A stretch of 20,798 nt of DNA, taken from the NCBI GenBank assembly GCA_937899395.1, contig CALBPU010000139.1:1-20798 (forward strand), read 5' to 3'. The notes under the pieces are model-generated. The model was not told the origin of the DNA and ran no database searches. It was given only the letters and a program-made list of their open reading frames with translations. Shown here in pieces: positions 1-7,589 of the stretch. Within the stretch, counting starts at the first letter, position 1. Each line of letters begins with the position of its first letter. Position numbers and translations under genes: made by a program. The stretch is from an uncultured Fretibacterium sp. (lineage in GTDB: Bacteria > Synergistota > Synergistia > Synergistales > Aminobacteriaceae).

Positions 1-55
1 TGAGAAAATCGAAGAACCTGAATTAGAGCCTGAACCCGAAATCTCTCAACCTGAA
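1..55 (+). repeat. Direct repeat copy 1 (246-bp period) in Glu/Pro-rich gene
   Basis: These 55 bases recur exactly at 247-301. The offset of 246 bases is 82 codons, so the repeat keeps the reading frame and encodes EKIEEPELEPEPEISQPE. The copy begins at the window edge, so the array may extend further left. Confidence 0.9.
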
Positions 56-826
56 GTTGAAGAAATTACAGTTGAAGAAGAGAAACAACCCAAAGAAATT
101 TCAGAGCCTGAAGAATCTTCAGAACCCGAAATAATTGAAACTCCTGAAGCTCCTGAAGAGTTAGAAGTAACGGAAGAAGTTGAAGAGGTCGAAGAAGTTA
201 CAGAGCCAGAGCCTGAAGAACCTGAAGAGCCTGAAGAAATTCCTGATGAGAAAATCGAAGAACCTGAATTAGAGCCTGAACCCGAAATCTCTCAACCTGA
301 AATTAATGAAATCGAAGTTGAAGAGGAACAGCCTTCTGAAATTTTAGAGCCTGAAGAAGTTATAGAAGTTGCAGAAGTTGCGGAAGAATCAGAACCATCT
401 CCTGAAGAATTTCGTTTGATGTATGACGTAACATCGGGTGAAAGATATGTTGATAAAGTTTCAACTAAAACTGAATTTGACAAAATGCTTGATGAACTTG
501 CGGAGATAAGCAAGGATTTATTATCATGGCAGGTTGAAAAATTCGCAAAAGAATATACCGTGAAATTTCAGGGAGACGGCGAAAAGTCTGAAGCTGACGC
601 GAAAAAATACGAGGCATTTTTAGGAGGCTACATAACCAATGCTGCAATGCTTCTTTATGACAATAATTACAAAGAAGCTGCGATAAAGAGACTGGAGCAA
701 GCTAAAAGTATCCTGGAGGCTCGCAAGAAACTTGAGGACGAAACCGTAGCTATAAAGGCTCGTGTAGAAGAAGAAGATGCAACTGTAGATTTATCTGATA
801 TATTGGGATTATTCGGAGACGGTTAA
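2..826 (+). CDS. Glu/Pro-rich repeat protein with helical C-terminal domain (5' end outside window)
   Basis: The reading frame is open from the left edge, so the N terminus lies outside the window; 274 residues are visible. Residues 1 to about 137 are low-complexity and very acidic, dominated by Glu, Pro, Val and Ile in EPEEPEE-type runs, and contain an exact DNA repeat (see repeat entries). The last ~135 residues are ordinary, Lys/Glu/Ala-rich and predicted helical (for example around YITNAAMLLYDNNYKEAAIKR), and the protein ends in an acidic then hydrophobic tail, DLSDILGLFGDG. No membrane segment or catalytic motif is visible in this part. A TTG/ATG pair near 416-421 could be mistaken for a start, but the repeat region is in the same frame with no stop, so those codons are internal. 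I do not recognise the family. The acidic Pro-rich stretch is probably an extended spacer between an unseen N-terminal domain and the helical tail. The kinase gene follows 36 bases later with no terminator between. Confidence 0.8.
   Translation, partial: EKIEEPELEPEPEISQPEVEEITVEEEKQPKEISEPEESSEPEIIETPEAPEELEVTEEVEEVEEVTEPEPEEPEEPEEIPDEKIEEPELEPEPEISQPEINEIEVEEEQPSEILEPEEVIEVAEVAEESEPSPEEFRLMYDVTSGERYVDKVSTKTEFDKMLDELAEISKDLLSWQVEKFAKEYTVKFQGDGEKSEADAKKYEAFLGGYITNAAMLLYDNNYKEAAIKRLEQAKSILEARKKLEDETVAIKARVEEEDATVDLSDILGLFGDG
247..301 (+). repeat. Direct repeat copy 2 (246-bp period) in Glu/Pro-rich gene
   Basis: This is the second exact 55-base copy. The sequences diverge after base 301 (GTTGAAGAA against ATTAATGAA). 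Identity at synonymous positions suggests a recent in-frame duplication rather than selection for similar residues alone. Confidence 0.9.
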
Positions 827-862
827 ATTTACGAAATAAAATAAAGTTGAGGGTGATTGTAA

Positions 863-1804
863 ATGCCAGAGATTGTTACTATGGGCGAATTGCTTGTTGA
901 AATAATGCGACCTCGTGAAGATGTTCCGTTATATGAATCTGATTATTTTAGAGGTCCTTTTCCAAGCGGTGCACCCGGAATTTTCATAAGTACTGCGGCA
1001 AGGTTGGGACATTCAACAGCAATAATAAGCGGTGTCGGTAAAGATGACTTCGGCGAAAATATTTTGCGAAGACTCAAAAATGACGGCGTTGATGTTAGCA
1101 GAGTTTTAGTTACTGATGAAGGTAATACAGGAATTGCATTCGTAACATATTTTGCTGACGGTGAACGAAAATTTTTGTTTTACATGGATAATTCACCGTG
1201 CGTAAAGGCAAAAGCTCCTGAAAATATGAACGGCTTCAATGACACAAAATTTATGCACATAATGGGTTGTTCATTGATGTCGAATGTAGATTTTGCGAAA
1301 GAAATTCTCAAGACCATGAGAATGATGAAAGCTAACGGAGTTAAAATCAGTTTCGATCCTAACGTCAGACTCGAAATGATGAAGGATAAAATCGTTTGGG
1401 ATATGTTACACGAAGTATTTGAAAGTTCATCAGTCTTAATGCCCGGTGTTTCAGAATTGAAAATGTTCACAGGAGAAAATGATCTTGGTGTTGCGATTAA
1501 AAAGGTATTTGAGAATCAGAATCTCGAAATTTTAGTCTTGAAAAACGGTTCAAAGGGTTCACAGATTTACACTAAAAAAGGTCTCGAAGTAGAGCAACCG
1601 ATTTACAAAGTTGTTCAGGAAGATGCAACAGGAGCGGGAGACAGTTATGACGGAGCTTTTATATGCGGATTAGTTGATGGGAAATCATTATCTGAAGCCG
1701 CAAAAATGGGAGCTGCTGCAGGTGCGTTAAATGCTGCTGCTTTTGGGCCTATGGAAGGAAAAATCAATCTTGAAAATATCAGGAAAATGATAGAAACAAA
1801 TTAA
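863..1804 (+). CDS. PfkB-family carbohydrate kinase
   Basis: This is an ATP-dependent kinase of the ribokinase/PfkB superfamily, 313 residues, the usual length. The N-terminal signature region has SGAPGIFISTAARLG (about residues 35-49) where the family normally has GGAPANVAxALARLG. The middle has DPNVR (165-169). The C-terminal signature is DATGAGDSYDGAF, with the anion-hole GAG and catalytic base Asp260. The start is supported by GAGGGTG seven bases upstream of the ATG. Substrate cannot be assigned from motifs: fructose, 2-keto-3-deoxygluconate and related sugars are all possible. Because sugar-acid dehydrogenase genes lie just downstream, a KDG-kinase role is attractive, but this is inference, and a terminator separates the two units. 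It may be co-transcribed with the repeat-protein gene, since the 36-base gap holds no visible promoter. Confidence 0.88.
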   Translation: MPEIVTMGELLVEIMRPREDVPLYESDYFRGPFPSGAPGIFISTAARLGHSTAIISGVGKDDFGENILRRLKNDGVDVSRVLVTDEGNTGIAFVTYFADGERKFLFYMDNSPCVKAKAPENMNGFNDTKFMHIMGCSLMSNVDFAKEILKTMRMMKANGVKISFDPNVRLEMMKDKIVWDMLHEVFESSSVLMPGVSELKMFTGENDLGVAIKKVFENQNLEILVLKNGSKGSQIYTKKGLEVEQPIYKVVQEDATGAGDSYDGAFICGLVDGKSLSEAAKMGAAAGALNAAAFGPMEGKINLENIRKMIETN

Positions 1805-1837
1805 CCTACCTAGTATAAAATTTATTGACAGAAGAAC

Positions 1838-1887
1838 AGCACCGATAATTAATTAGGATAAATCTTAACAAACGGTGCTCTTTTTTT
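1838..1887 (+). terminator. Intrinsic terminator after PfkB kinase
   Basis: AGCACCG (1838-1844) pairs with CGGTGCT (1873-1879), a 7-bp stem. It is followed, after one C, by seven T residues (1881-1887). The loop is long (28 bases) and AT-rich. It ends the kinase transcript before the next promoter at 1898. Confidence 0.75.
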
Positions 1888-1897
1888 ATATTTTTCC

Positions 1898-1926
1898 TTG
1901 ACAAATTCATCACTTTATTGTATTTT
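1898..1926 (+). promoter_or_regulatory. Sigma-70-type promoter of the SDR/Rbs-like operon
   Basis: A consensus -35 TTGACA (1898-1903) is separated by exactly 17 bases from TATTTT (1921-1926), a four-of-six match to the -10 box. It lies just after the kinase terminator and implies a leader of roughly 125 bases before the GTG at 2059. Confidence 0.65.
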
Positions 1927-1979
1927 AATTCAAGTCAATTTTCAAAATTAAGTTTTATATAGTTTCATATTATAAGGAT

Positions 1980-2028
1980 TAAAGATTTTTGTAACTTCTT
2001 TTACTTCACAACTTCCAAAAAATCTTTA
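1980..2028 (+). promoter_or_regulatory. 11-bp perfect inverted repeat in operon leader
   Basis: TAAAGATTTTT (1980-1990) is exactly complementary to AAAAATCTTTA (2018-2028), with 27 bases between. It sits inside the predicted leader of the SDR/Rbs-like operon, about 30 bases before the start codon. It is AT-rich and not followed by a T-run, so it is not a terminator. It may be a regulator site or a leader hairpin; chance is possible in AT-rich DNA. Confidence 0.4.
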
Positions 2029-2058
2029 GTATTTAGATTTTATTAGGGGGTAATCATA

Positions 2059-2835
2059 GTGGGTATCATTGAAAAAATGCGCCTCGACGGAAAAAAAGGT
2101 TTCGTTACGGGTGCAGCTCGCGGAATTGGTAAGTGTACTGCTATGGCATTTGCTGAAGCAGGAGCTGATGTTGCTATCGTCGATATGGACATTGCAGAAG
2201 CCGAAAAAACTGCGAAAGAAATTGCAGACGCAACAGGACGCAAAGTTATTGCAATTAAATGTGATGTAACAGACGAAGCACAAGTTCAAGCTATGGTTGA
2301 TAAAGTCGTAGCAGAGCTTGGAGGGCTTGATTTCTGCCACGCAAACGCAGGAATTTGCATCAATGAAGCTGCTGACAAAATGACTTATGCTCAATGGAAG
2401 AAGAATATCGACGTTAATTTGAACAGTGTATTTTTAACCGACACAATAGCGGGAAAATATATGCTTGCTCACGGCGGCGGTTCAATCATTAACACTGCTT
2501 CAATGTCGGCTCATATCGTCAACGTTCCTCAGCCTCAGTGCGCTTATAACGCTTCAAAAGCAGGAGTAATCCAGCTCACAAAATCACTTGCTATTGAATG
2601 GGCAAAACGAGGTGTCCGTGTAAATTCAATAAGTCCCGGTTATATCGGAACGGATTTAACATTGAGTTCGGAATTTCTCAAACCGTTAATCGCAAAATGG
2701 AACGAACTTGCTCCTATGGGACGTTTAGGAAAACCTGAAGAGCTTGAATCGATTTGTGTTTATCTTGCTGGAGACACAAGCACTTTTACAACAGGTTCAG
2801 ATTTTATTCTTGACGGCGCATTTACGTGCTTCTAA
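2059..2835 (+). CDS. Short-chain dehydrogenase/reductase (polyol or sugar type)
   Basis: This is an NAD(P)-dependent oxidoreductase of the classical SDR family, 258 residues. Visible motifs are the cofactor glycine motif TGAARGIG (17-24), NAG (96-98), the catalytic Tyr163 and Lys167 in YNASK, the catalytic Ser at 148 or 150, and the PG motif in SPGYIGTDL. Asp after the second strand (IVDMD) suggests NAD rather than NADP preference. The start is GTG, chosen because AGGGGG lies eight bases upstream. The CAYNASKAGVIQLTKSLAIEWA segment resembles sorbose reductase, arabinitol and mannitol dehydrogenases, so a polyol/ketose reaction is likely, but the substrate is not determinable. It is the first gene of the operon with an Rbs-like transporter and two further dehydrogenases. 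Confidence 0.88.
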   Translation: MGIIEKMRLDGKKGFVTGAARGIGKCTAMAFAEAGADVAIVDMDIAEAEKTAKEIADATGRKVIAIKCDVTDEAQVQAMVDKVVAELGGLDFCHANAGICINEAADKMTYAQWKKNIDVNLNSVFLTDTIAGKYMLAHGGGSIINTASMSAHIVNVPQPQCAYNASKAGVIQLTKSLAIEWAKRGVRVNSISPGYIGTDLTLSSEFLKPLIAKWNELAPMGRLGKPEELESICVYLAGDTSTFTTGSDFILDGAFTCF

Positions 2836-2907
2836 ATTTTGGAATTTACGCTTAATGGTGAGCGTGAAAAATATATTTTTATAATTTTGAAAGGAAGTTG
2901 TTTTTTA

Positions 2908-3933
2908 ATGAAAAAGTTTATCGCTCTGTTTTGTTTAGCAATGATTATGGCTGTTCCCGTTGCGGCACTCGCAGCCGACACAGGCTCAACTGAAGGCATT
3001 CAGGCAAGCCCCGAATTTTATGCAAAGGCAAACCTTGAAGTCCTCAAAGGCAAAAAACTCGGAATTACAATTCAGTCATTACAGAATGCTTACTGGGCAG
3101 GAGTTATGACAGCGTTACAGGAAATCCTCGACAACGCAGGCGCAAATGCTACAATCGTTGCATGTGATGACAACTCAGCCAGACAGATTGCTCAGATTGA
3201 GAATTTCGTTTCATCAGGCTGTGATTTAATCATGGTTCACCCTTCAGATGCAGCAGCAGTTGAAGACGCATGTGCAGAAGCCCGCAAAGAGGGAATTAAA
3301 GTTATGTGCTGGGACGATCCTATGACCAACACTGACGCAAACTGGATTTTGAATAATACGGATTTAGGACGTGCTATCGGAAGATTAACAGCAGGCTTCA
3401 TCAACGAACATTACAGCGCAGAAAACAAAGCTCAGGTTGTAATTATCGGTTATCCTCAGACAACGATTTTGCTTGAAAGAGAAGAAGGTATTCGTGAAGC
3501 TCTTGAGACTGAAGCAAAAGGCAAATACGAAATTAAAGCCAATCCTGCAGGACTTGATCCTAATCAGGCTCAAACAGCAATGGAGACAATCCTTCAGAGA
3601 TACCCTGACATTAAAGTTGTAACAGGAATCGGAGCAGGCGCAATGATCGGTGCTGACGAAGCATTACAGATTGCAACAGGCGGAAAAATTCCTGAGGATA
3701 TGGGCGTATTCACAACTGACGTTACAAAACAGCAGCTTGAGCATCTTGCAAATCCTACATATCCTGCAAAAGGAATTATCGGTTTTGAAGGTTCAGACGA
3801 GGATACAGCAAGATCATGTGCTTCAATGTATGCGTTAATTCTCGGCGGAAATCTTGAAGCCAAAAACGTTTTCAGAGGTGTTGCACCTATCACGGCAGAA
3901 AACGTCGCGGCAATCAGCGCAGGTATGAAATAA
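2908..3933 (+). CDS. Ribose-type ABC transporter periplasmic binding protein
   Basis: This is a sugar-binding protein of the RbsB-like (periplasmic binding protein type 1) family, 341 residues. The N terminus MKKFIALFCLAMIMAVPVAALA is a Sec signal peptide with likely cleavage after ALA (residue 22); there is no lipobox, so the mature protein should be free in a periplasm. The mature part opens with KLGITIQSLQNAYWAG, the usual first strand, and contains DDNSARQIAQIENFVSSGCDLIMVHP and a DPNQAQTAMETILQRYPDI hinge region. The start at 2908 is preferred over in-frame TTG 2839 because AAGGAAG lies upstream and the signal peptide begins there. It should deliver a monosaccharide, polyol or sugar acid to the permease encoded downstream. 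The gene ends just before a strong hairpin, which fits higher expression of the binding protein than of the membrane parts. Confidence 0.9.
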   Translation: MKKFIALFCLAMIMAVPVAALAADTGSTEGIQASPEFYAKANLEVLKGKKLGITIQSLQNAYWAGVMTALQEILDNAGANATIVACDDNSARQIAQIENFVSSGCDLIMVHPSDAAAVEDACAEARKEGIKVMCWDDPMTNTDANWILNNTDLGRAIGRLTAGFINEHYSAENKAQVVIIGYPQTTILLEREEGIREALETEAKGKYEIKANPAGLDPNQAQTAMETILQRYPDIKVVTGIGAGAMIGADEALQIATGGKIPEDMGVFTTDVTKQQLEHLANPTYPAKGIIGFEGSDEDTARSCASMYALILGGNLEAKNVFRGVAPITAENVAAISAGMK

Positions 3934-3947
3934 AATTTGAAATTAAC

Positions 3948-3988
3948 TTCAGGCTTCTGATTTTGAAATTGGAAGCCTGAATTTTTTT
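3948..3988 (+). terminator. Intercistronic terminator between binding-protein and ATPase genes
   Basis: TTCAGGCTTC (3948-3957) pairs perfectly with GAAGCCTGAA (3972-3981), a 10-bp stem with a 14-base loop, followed directly by seven T residues (3982-3988). The downstream gene has its own SD (AGGAGGTG) but no promoter is visible, so this is probably a partial terminator or an mRNA 3' stabiliser that tunes transporter subunit ratios. Confidence 0.8.
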
Positions 3989-4009
3989 AGCTCAGGAGGT
4001 GTAAATAAC

Positions 4010-5560
4010 TTGAGTGAAGATTATGTACTCGAACTTGAACATATTCGTAAAGAATATCCCGGTGTAGTAGCTCTTAAAGATGTTACATTGCAGTTAAGAC
4101 GCGGCGAAATTCTCGGACTTATCGGTGAAAACGGCGCAGGAAAATCTACATTGATAAAATGCTGTTCAGGTGCAGTTATTCCAACATCAGGCAAAATTAA
4201 AATCAAGAAAGAAGCTAACGGTGAAGTCAAAGAATTTACCAGAATGACACCTCAGCTTGCCGCCGAAAACGGAATTGCAATAATTTATCAGGAATTTAAC
4301 AATGTCGGTGAACTTTCAGCAGCCGAAAATATGTTCTTAGGCCGTCCGATTCGTAAAGGCATCGTTATTGACCGTAAAGCAATGGAGGAAGAAGCCGCAA
4401 AAGCATTCGAGCAATTAAACATCAAAATTAATCCGCGTGAACTCGTTAAAAATCTTTCAGTCGGATTTCAACAAATGGTCGAAATAGCAAAGGCAATTCA
4501 ACAAAATGCTCAGGTCTTAATTATGGACGAACCCAGCGCCCCTTTAACTACTAATGAAGTTGAAAGCATGTTCAAAGTTGTTGAGCTGTTGAAGTCAAAA
4601 GGCGTTTCTATAATTTATATTTCTCACAGGCTTGAGGAAATTTTCAGGTTAAGCGACAGAATTGAAGTTATCAGAGACGGCGAATATGTTGACACACTCA
4701 TAACCGACAAAGATCCTTCAACAATTCCGAATCAGGTCAATGATTTAATTAAATTGATGGTCGGACGTGAAATGACACAAAAATATCCGCCTCGTGAACC
4801 CTGTATACGTGATGAAGTTGTACTTGAATTGCAGCACGTTTACGGCAACGGAGATCAGGATATTTCGTTCCAAGTTCATGCAGGTGAAGTTCTCGGTCTT
4901 GGAGGCTTAGTTGGAGCGGGACGAACTGAAATTGTTCAGGTAATTTTCGGTGCCAGACCGAAAGACTCAGGGAAAATTATTTTCATGGGTAACGAAATCA
5001 ACCCTAAATCACCGAGAGAGGCAATCGACTACGGTATAGCGTTGCTTCCTGAAGACAGAAAACGACACGGCGCATTGCTCACAAACTCAATCAAGAATAA
5101 TATATCAATGCCTATTTACGGGAGAATTTCAAAGGCTACGGTAATTGATGCCAAACGTGAACGTTCAATCGCTGAAGGTTATCGTCAAGATGTTCAGATA
5201 AAATGCCCTACGATAAATCAGCTTGTCAAAAATTTAAGCGGAGGAAATCAGCAGAAAGTCATTTTAAGCAAATGGCTTGCGGCTCTGTCAAAGCTCATAA
5301 TTTTTGATGAACCTACAAGAGGCATTGACGTTGGAGCAAAATATGAAATTTACAAATTGATTAATGATTTAGTTGAAGACGGTTGCGCAGTTCTCATGAT
5401 CTCTTCGGAAATGGAAGAATTAATGGGAATGTCCGACAGAATTATTGTATTAGCTGAGAAAAAGATGATGGGTGAACTTCAAAAAGATGAGTTTAACTCA
5501 GATACTATCATGACATATGCTTCGGGAATTGTTCCTGAACACAAAAGGGAGGCTGTCTAA
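4010..5560 (+). CDS. Ribose-type ABC transporter ATP-binding protein (double ATPase)
   Basis: This is a tandem ATPase of the RbsA/MglA/XylG class, 516 residues, the normal length. The N-terminal half has Walker A GENGAGKST, Q-loop region IIYQEF, signature LSVGFQQ and Walker B VLIMDEPSAPLT. The last is slightly unusual, with Pro where the family has Ala (DEPTAALT). The C-terminal half has a degenerate P-loop GLVGAGRTE, signature LSGGNQQKV and Walker B LIIFDEPTRGIDVGAK, the standard asymmetric arrangement. The start is TTG, supported by AGGAGGTG ten bases upstream; no in-frame ATG lies near. It energises sugar uptake with the binding protein and the permease, whose gene begins five bases after the stop. 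Confidence 0.92.
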   Translation: MSEDYVLELEHIRKEYPGVVALKDVTLQLRRGEILGLIGENGAGKSTLIKCCSGAVIPTSGKIKIKKEANGEVKEFTRMTPQLAAENGIAIIYQEFNNVGELSAAENMFLGRPIRKGIVIDRKAMEEEAAKAFEQLNIKINPRELVKNLSVGFQQMVEIAKAIQQNAQVLIMDEPSAPLTTNEVESMFKVVELLKSKGVSIIYISHRLEEIFRLSDRIEVIRDGEYVDTLITDKDPSTIPNQVNDLIKLMVGREMTQKYPPREPCIRDEVVLELQHVYGNGDQDISFQVHAGEVLGLGGLVGAGRTEIVQVIFGARPKDSGKIIFMGNEINPKSPREAIDYGIALLPEDRKRHGALLTNSIKNNISMPIYGRISKATVIDAKRERSIAEGYRQDVQIKCPTINQLVKNLSGGNQQKVILSKWLAALSKLIIFDEPTRGIDVGAKYEIYKLINDLVEDGCAVLMISSEMEELMGMSDRIIVLAEKKMMGELQKDEFNSDTIMTYASGIVPEHKREAV

Positions 5561-5565
5561 TTATC

Positions 5566-6519
5566 ATGAACGAAAATAAGTTCGCAAGCATATTCAAGCA
5601 GAATGCGATTTGGCTGGTATTCATTCTTGAAATTATAATCTTCGCAGTTGCCAGTGAAGGTTCATTTGTAACTCAACGTAATATTATTAACATTTCCCGT
5701 CAAGTTTCATATTACGGAATTGCCTCGATAGGAATGACTTTCGTAATTTTGATCGCAGGAATTGACCTTTCAATCGGTTCGATTATTACTCTGGTTAATG
5801 TCGTTTGTGCTTATTTAATGGTTCGTGCAGGCGTAAACATGATTATAGCTGTCATAATATCTCTTGTAATGGCTACATTAATCGGAGTTTTGAACGGTTT
5901 CATGGTTGCTTCAATCGGAATTCCAGCGTTAATTGCGACATTCGCATCACAGACAATATTTGAGGGTATTGCATATTTGATTTCAGGCGGCCGTCCTATA
6001 GCAGGTTTCCCTGCAAGTTTCGCATTCTTCGGAAGAAATTCAGTCGGAATAGTTCCTATTTGTGCAATCATAATGATTATATGTTTCGCAGTAGGAAGTT
6101 TCATTCTCAACAAATCCTATTTCGGAAGATATTTCTACGCAATCGGCGGTAACGAAGAAGCCTCTGAACTTTCAGGAATTAGAGTAAACAAAATGAAGTA
6201 TTTGATTTACGCTCTCTCAGGATTTTTCGCTGGCCTCGCAGGAGTTGTTCTTCTTTCACGTTCAATGTCAGCTCAGTCAACAATCGGAAAAGGATTTGAA
6301 TTTGACGTTATCACATGCGTAGTTCTCGGAGGAGTTTCGGTAAACGGCGGTGTCGGCAGAATGTCAGGAGTTATTGCGGGCGTTTTAATCATCGGTTCGT
6401 TAACAAACGGAATGATTTTGATGGACGTTAGCGAATATACTCAGATGGTTGTAAAAGGATTAGTTCTTGCCGTTGCAGTCGGAATTGATTGCATGTCAAA
6501 GAGAAGACAGACAAATTAA
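5566..6519 (+). CDS. Ribose-type ABC transporter permease
   Basis: This is an inner-membrane permease of the RbsC/XylH/AraH family, 317 residues with about eight to ten hydrophobic helices. Family landmarks are GIASIGMTFVILIAGIDLSIGS, the GLLNG-like VLNGFMVASIGIPALIATFA, and YAIGGNEEASELSGIRV, the cytoplasmic EAA-like loop that contacts the ATPase. The C-terminal GGVSVNGGVGRMSGVIAGVLIIGSL is also typical. The likely SD, AGGGAGG, lies inside the end of the ATPase gene, 13 bases before the ATG, which is longer than usual. The protein presumably acts as a homodimer with the double ATPase. Substrate is set by the binding protein and is unknown. Confidence 0.9.
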   Translation: MNENKFASIFKQNAIWLVFILEIIIFAVASEGSFVTQRNIINISRQVSYYGIASIGMTFVILIAGIDLSIGSIITLVNVVCAYLMVRAGVNMIIAVIISLVMATLIGVLNGFMVASIGIPALIATFASQTIFEGIAYLISGGRPIAGFPASFAFFGRNSVGIVPICAIIMIICFAVGSFILNKSYFGRYFYAIGGNEEASELSGIRVNKMKYLIYALSGFFAGLAGVVLLSRSMSAQSTIGKGFEFDVITCVVLGGVSVNGGVGRMSGVIAGVLIIGSLTNGMILMDVSEYTQMVVKGLVLAVAVGIDCMSKRRQTN

Positions 6520-6539
6520 TATAAAGGAGATGATTTATT

Positions 6540-7589
6540 ATGGCAGAAATGATGAGACAAGAAGTCATGATGGAACCGAAGAAAATAATTTTCCGAGATG
6601 TTCCGATACCTGAAATCGGCTCTGATCAAGTTCTCGTTAGAATCAAGAAAATCGGAATATGCGGTTCAGATATTCATGTTTATCACGGCACACACCCTTA
6701 CACTTCATATCCTATAACACAAGGTCATGAAGTTTCGGGACAAATTGCAAAAGTCGGCGAGTATGTTAAAGACCTCAAAGTCGGACAAAAAGTTACACTT
6801 GAACCTCAAGTATTTTGCGGAAGATGCTACCCATGTTTACACGGAAAATATAATCTCTGTGAACATCTGAAAGTTTTCGGTTTCCAGACAACTGGAACAG
6901 GCAGTGATTATTTTGCGGTTGATTCAAGCAAAGTAACTCCGATCCCTGATACAATGACTTATTCGGAGGGAGCTATGCTTGAACCTCTTGCAGTTACTGT
7001 TCATGCTGCAAAAAGATTTCCCGATGTCAAAGGCGCAAAGGCTGTTGTACTTGGCTGTGGCCCAATCGGAATTTTGTTAATTCAATCATTAAAAGCTCTC
7101 GGTGCTGAAAAAGTTATGGCAACGGATATTTCAGACGGAAGACTTGAACTTGCGAGCAAACTCGGAGCTGATAAAGTCGTCAACACGATGAAAGAAGATT
7201 ACAAGACAGCATTACTTGAGACTTTCGGCCCTGATAAAGCTGACGTTGTTTATGAATGTGCAGGAAGCGATATAACAATGGATCAGGCAATTCAGAACGC
7301 CCGCAAAGGAAGCACGATAATTTTGGTCGCAGTCTTCGGAAAGAAAGCTAATGTTGATCTTGCAAAACTCAATGACAGCGAACTTGATTTGAATACTTCA
7401 ATGATGTATCGTCATGAAGATTTTGTTGATGCTATAAGATTTGTTCAGGAAGGTAAAGTTCAGTTGAAGCCGTTACAGACAGCTCACTTTGCATTTGAGG
7501 ATTTCCCGAAGGCTTATGAGTTCATCGACAATAACCGTGAAAGCACAATGAAAGTTATTATTGATGTTGATCCTAACGGAGAAGAATAA
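6540..7589 (+). CDS. Zinc-dependent alcohol/polyol dehydrogenase (MDR family)
   Basis: This is a medium-chain, zinc- and NAD(P)-dependent dehydrogenase of the sorbitol/threonine/idonate dehydrogenase type, 349 residues. Catalytic zinc ligands are Cys41 (GICGSD), His63-Glu64 (GHE) and Glu148 (LEPLAV). The structural zinc lobe has four cysteines at 93, 96, 99 and 107 (CGRCYPCLHGKYNLC). The Rossmann glycine motif is GCGPIG (172-177), followed by ATDISDGR with the NAD-type Asp. The SD AAAGGAGATGA precedes the ATG. Placement between a sugar-type ABC permease and a UxuB-like gene suggests it oxidises a secondary hydroxyl of the imported polyol or hexonate, for example an L-gulonate or L-idonate 5-dehydrogenase; this specific assignment is inference. 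Confidence 0.88.
   Translation: MAEMMRQEVMMEPKKIIFRDVPIPEIGSDQVLVRIKKIGICGSDIHVYHGTHPYTSYPITQGHEVSGQIAKVGEYVKDLKVGQKVTLEPQVFCGRCYPCLHGKYNLCEHLKVFGFQTTGTGSDYFAVDSSKVTPIPDTMTYSEGAMLEPLAVTVHAAKRFPDVKGAKAVVLGCGPIGILLIQSLKALGAEKVMATDISDGRLELASKLGADKVVNTMKEDYKTALLETFGPDKADVVYECAGSDITMDQAIQNARKGSTIILVAVFGKKANVDLAKLNDSELDLNTSMMYRHEDFVDAIRFVQEGKVQLKPLQTAHFAFEDFPKAYEFIDNNRESTMKVIIDVDPNGEE

Noticed and set aside
416..826. A separate 136-residue gene starting at TTG 416 or ATG 419
   Set aside because: The same frame is open without stops back to the left edge and encodes the Glu/Pro repeats, and there is no SD. It is the C-terminal part of one longer gene.
1825..1851. A small-RNA promoter (TTGACA at 1825) ahead of the 1838-1887 hairpin
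   Set aside because: No good -10 box lies 16-18 bases downstream, and any start would be inside the kinase terminator.
2839..2907. Upstream TTG start for the sugar-binding protein
   Set aside because: It would add 23 residues ahead of a textbook signal peptide; the ATG at 2908 has a proper SD.
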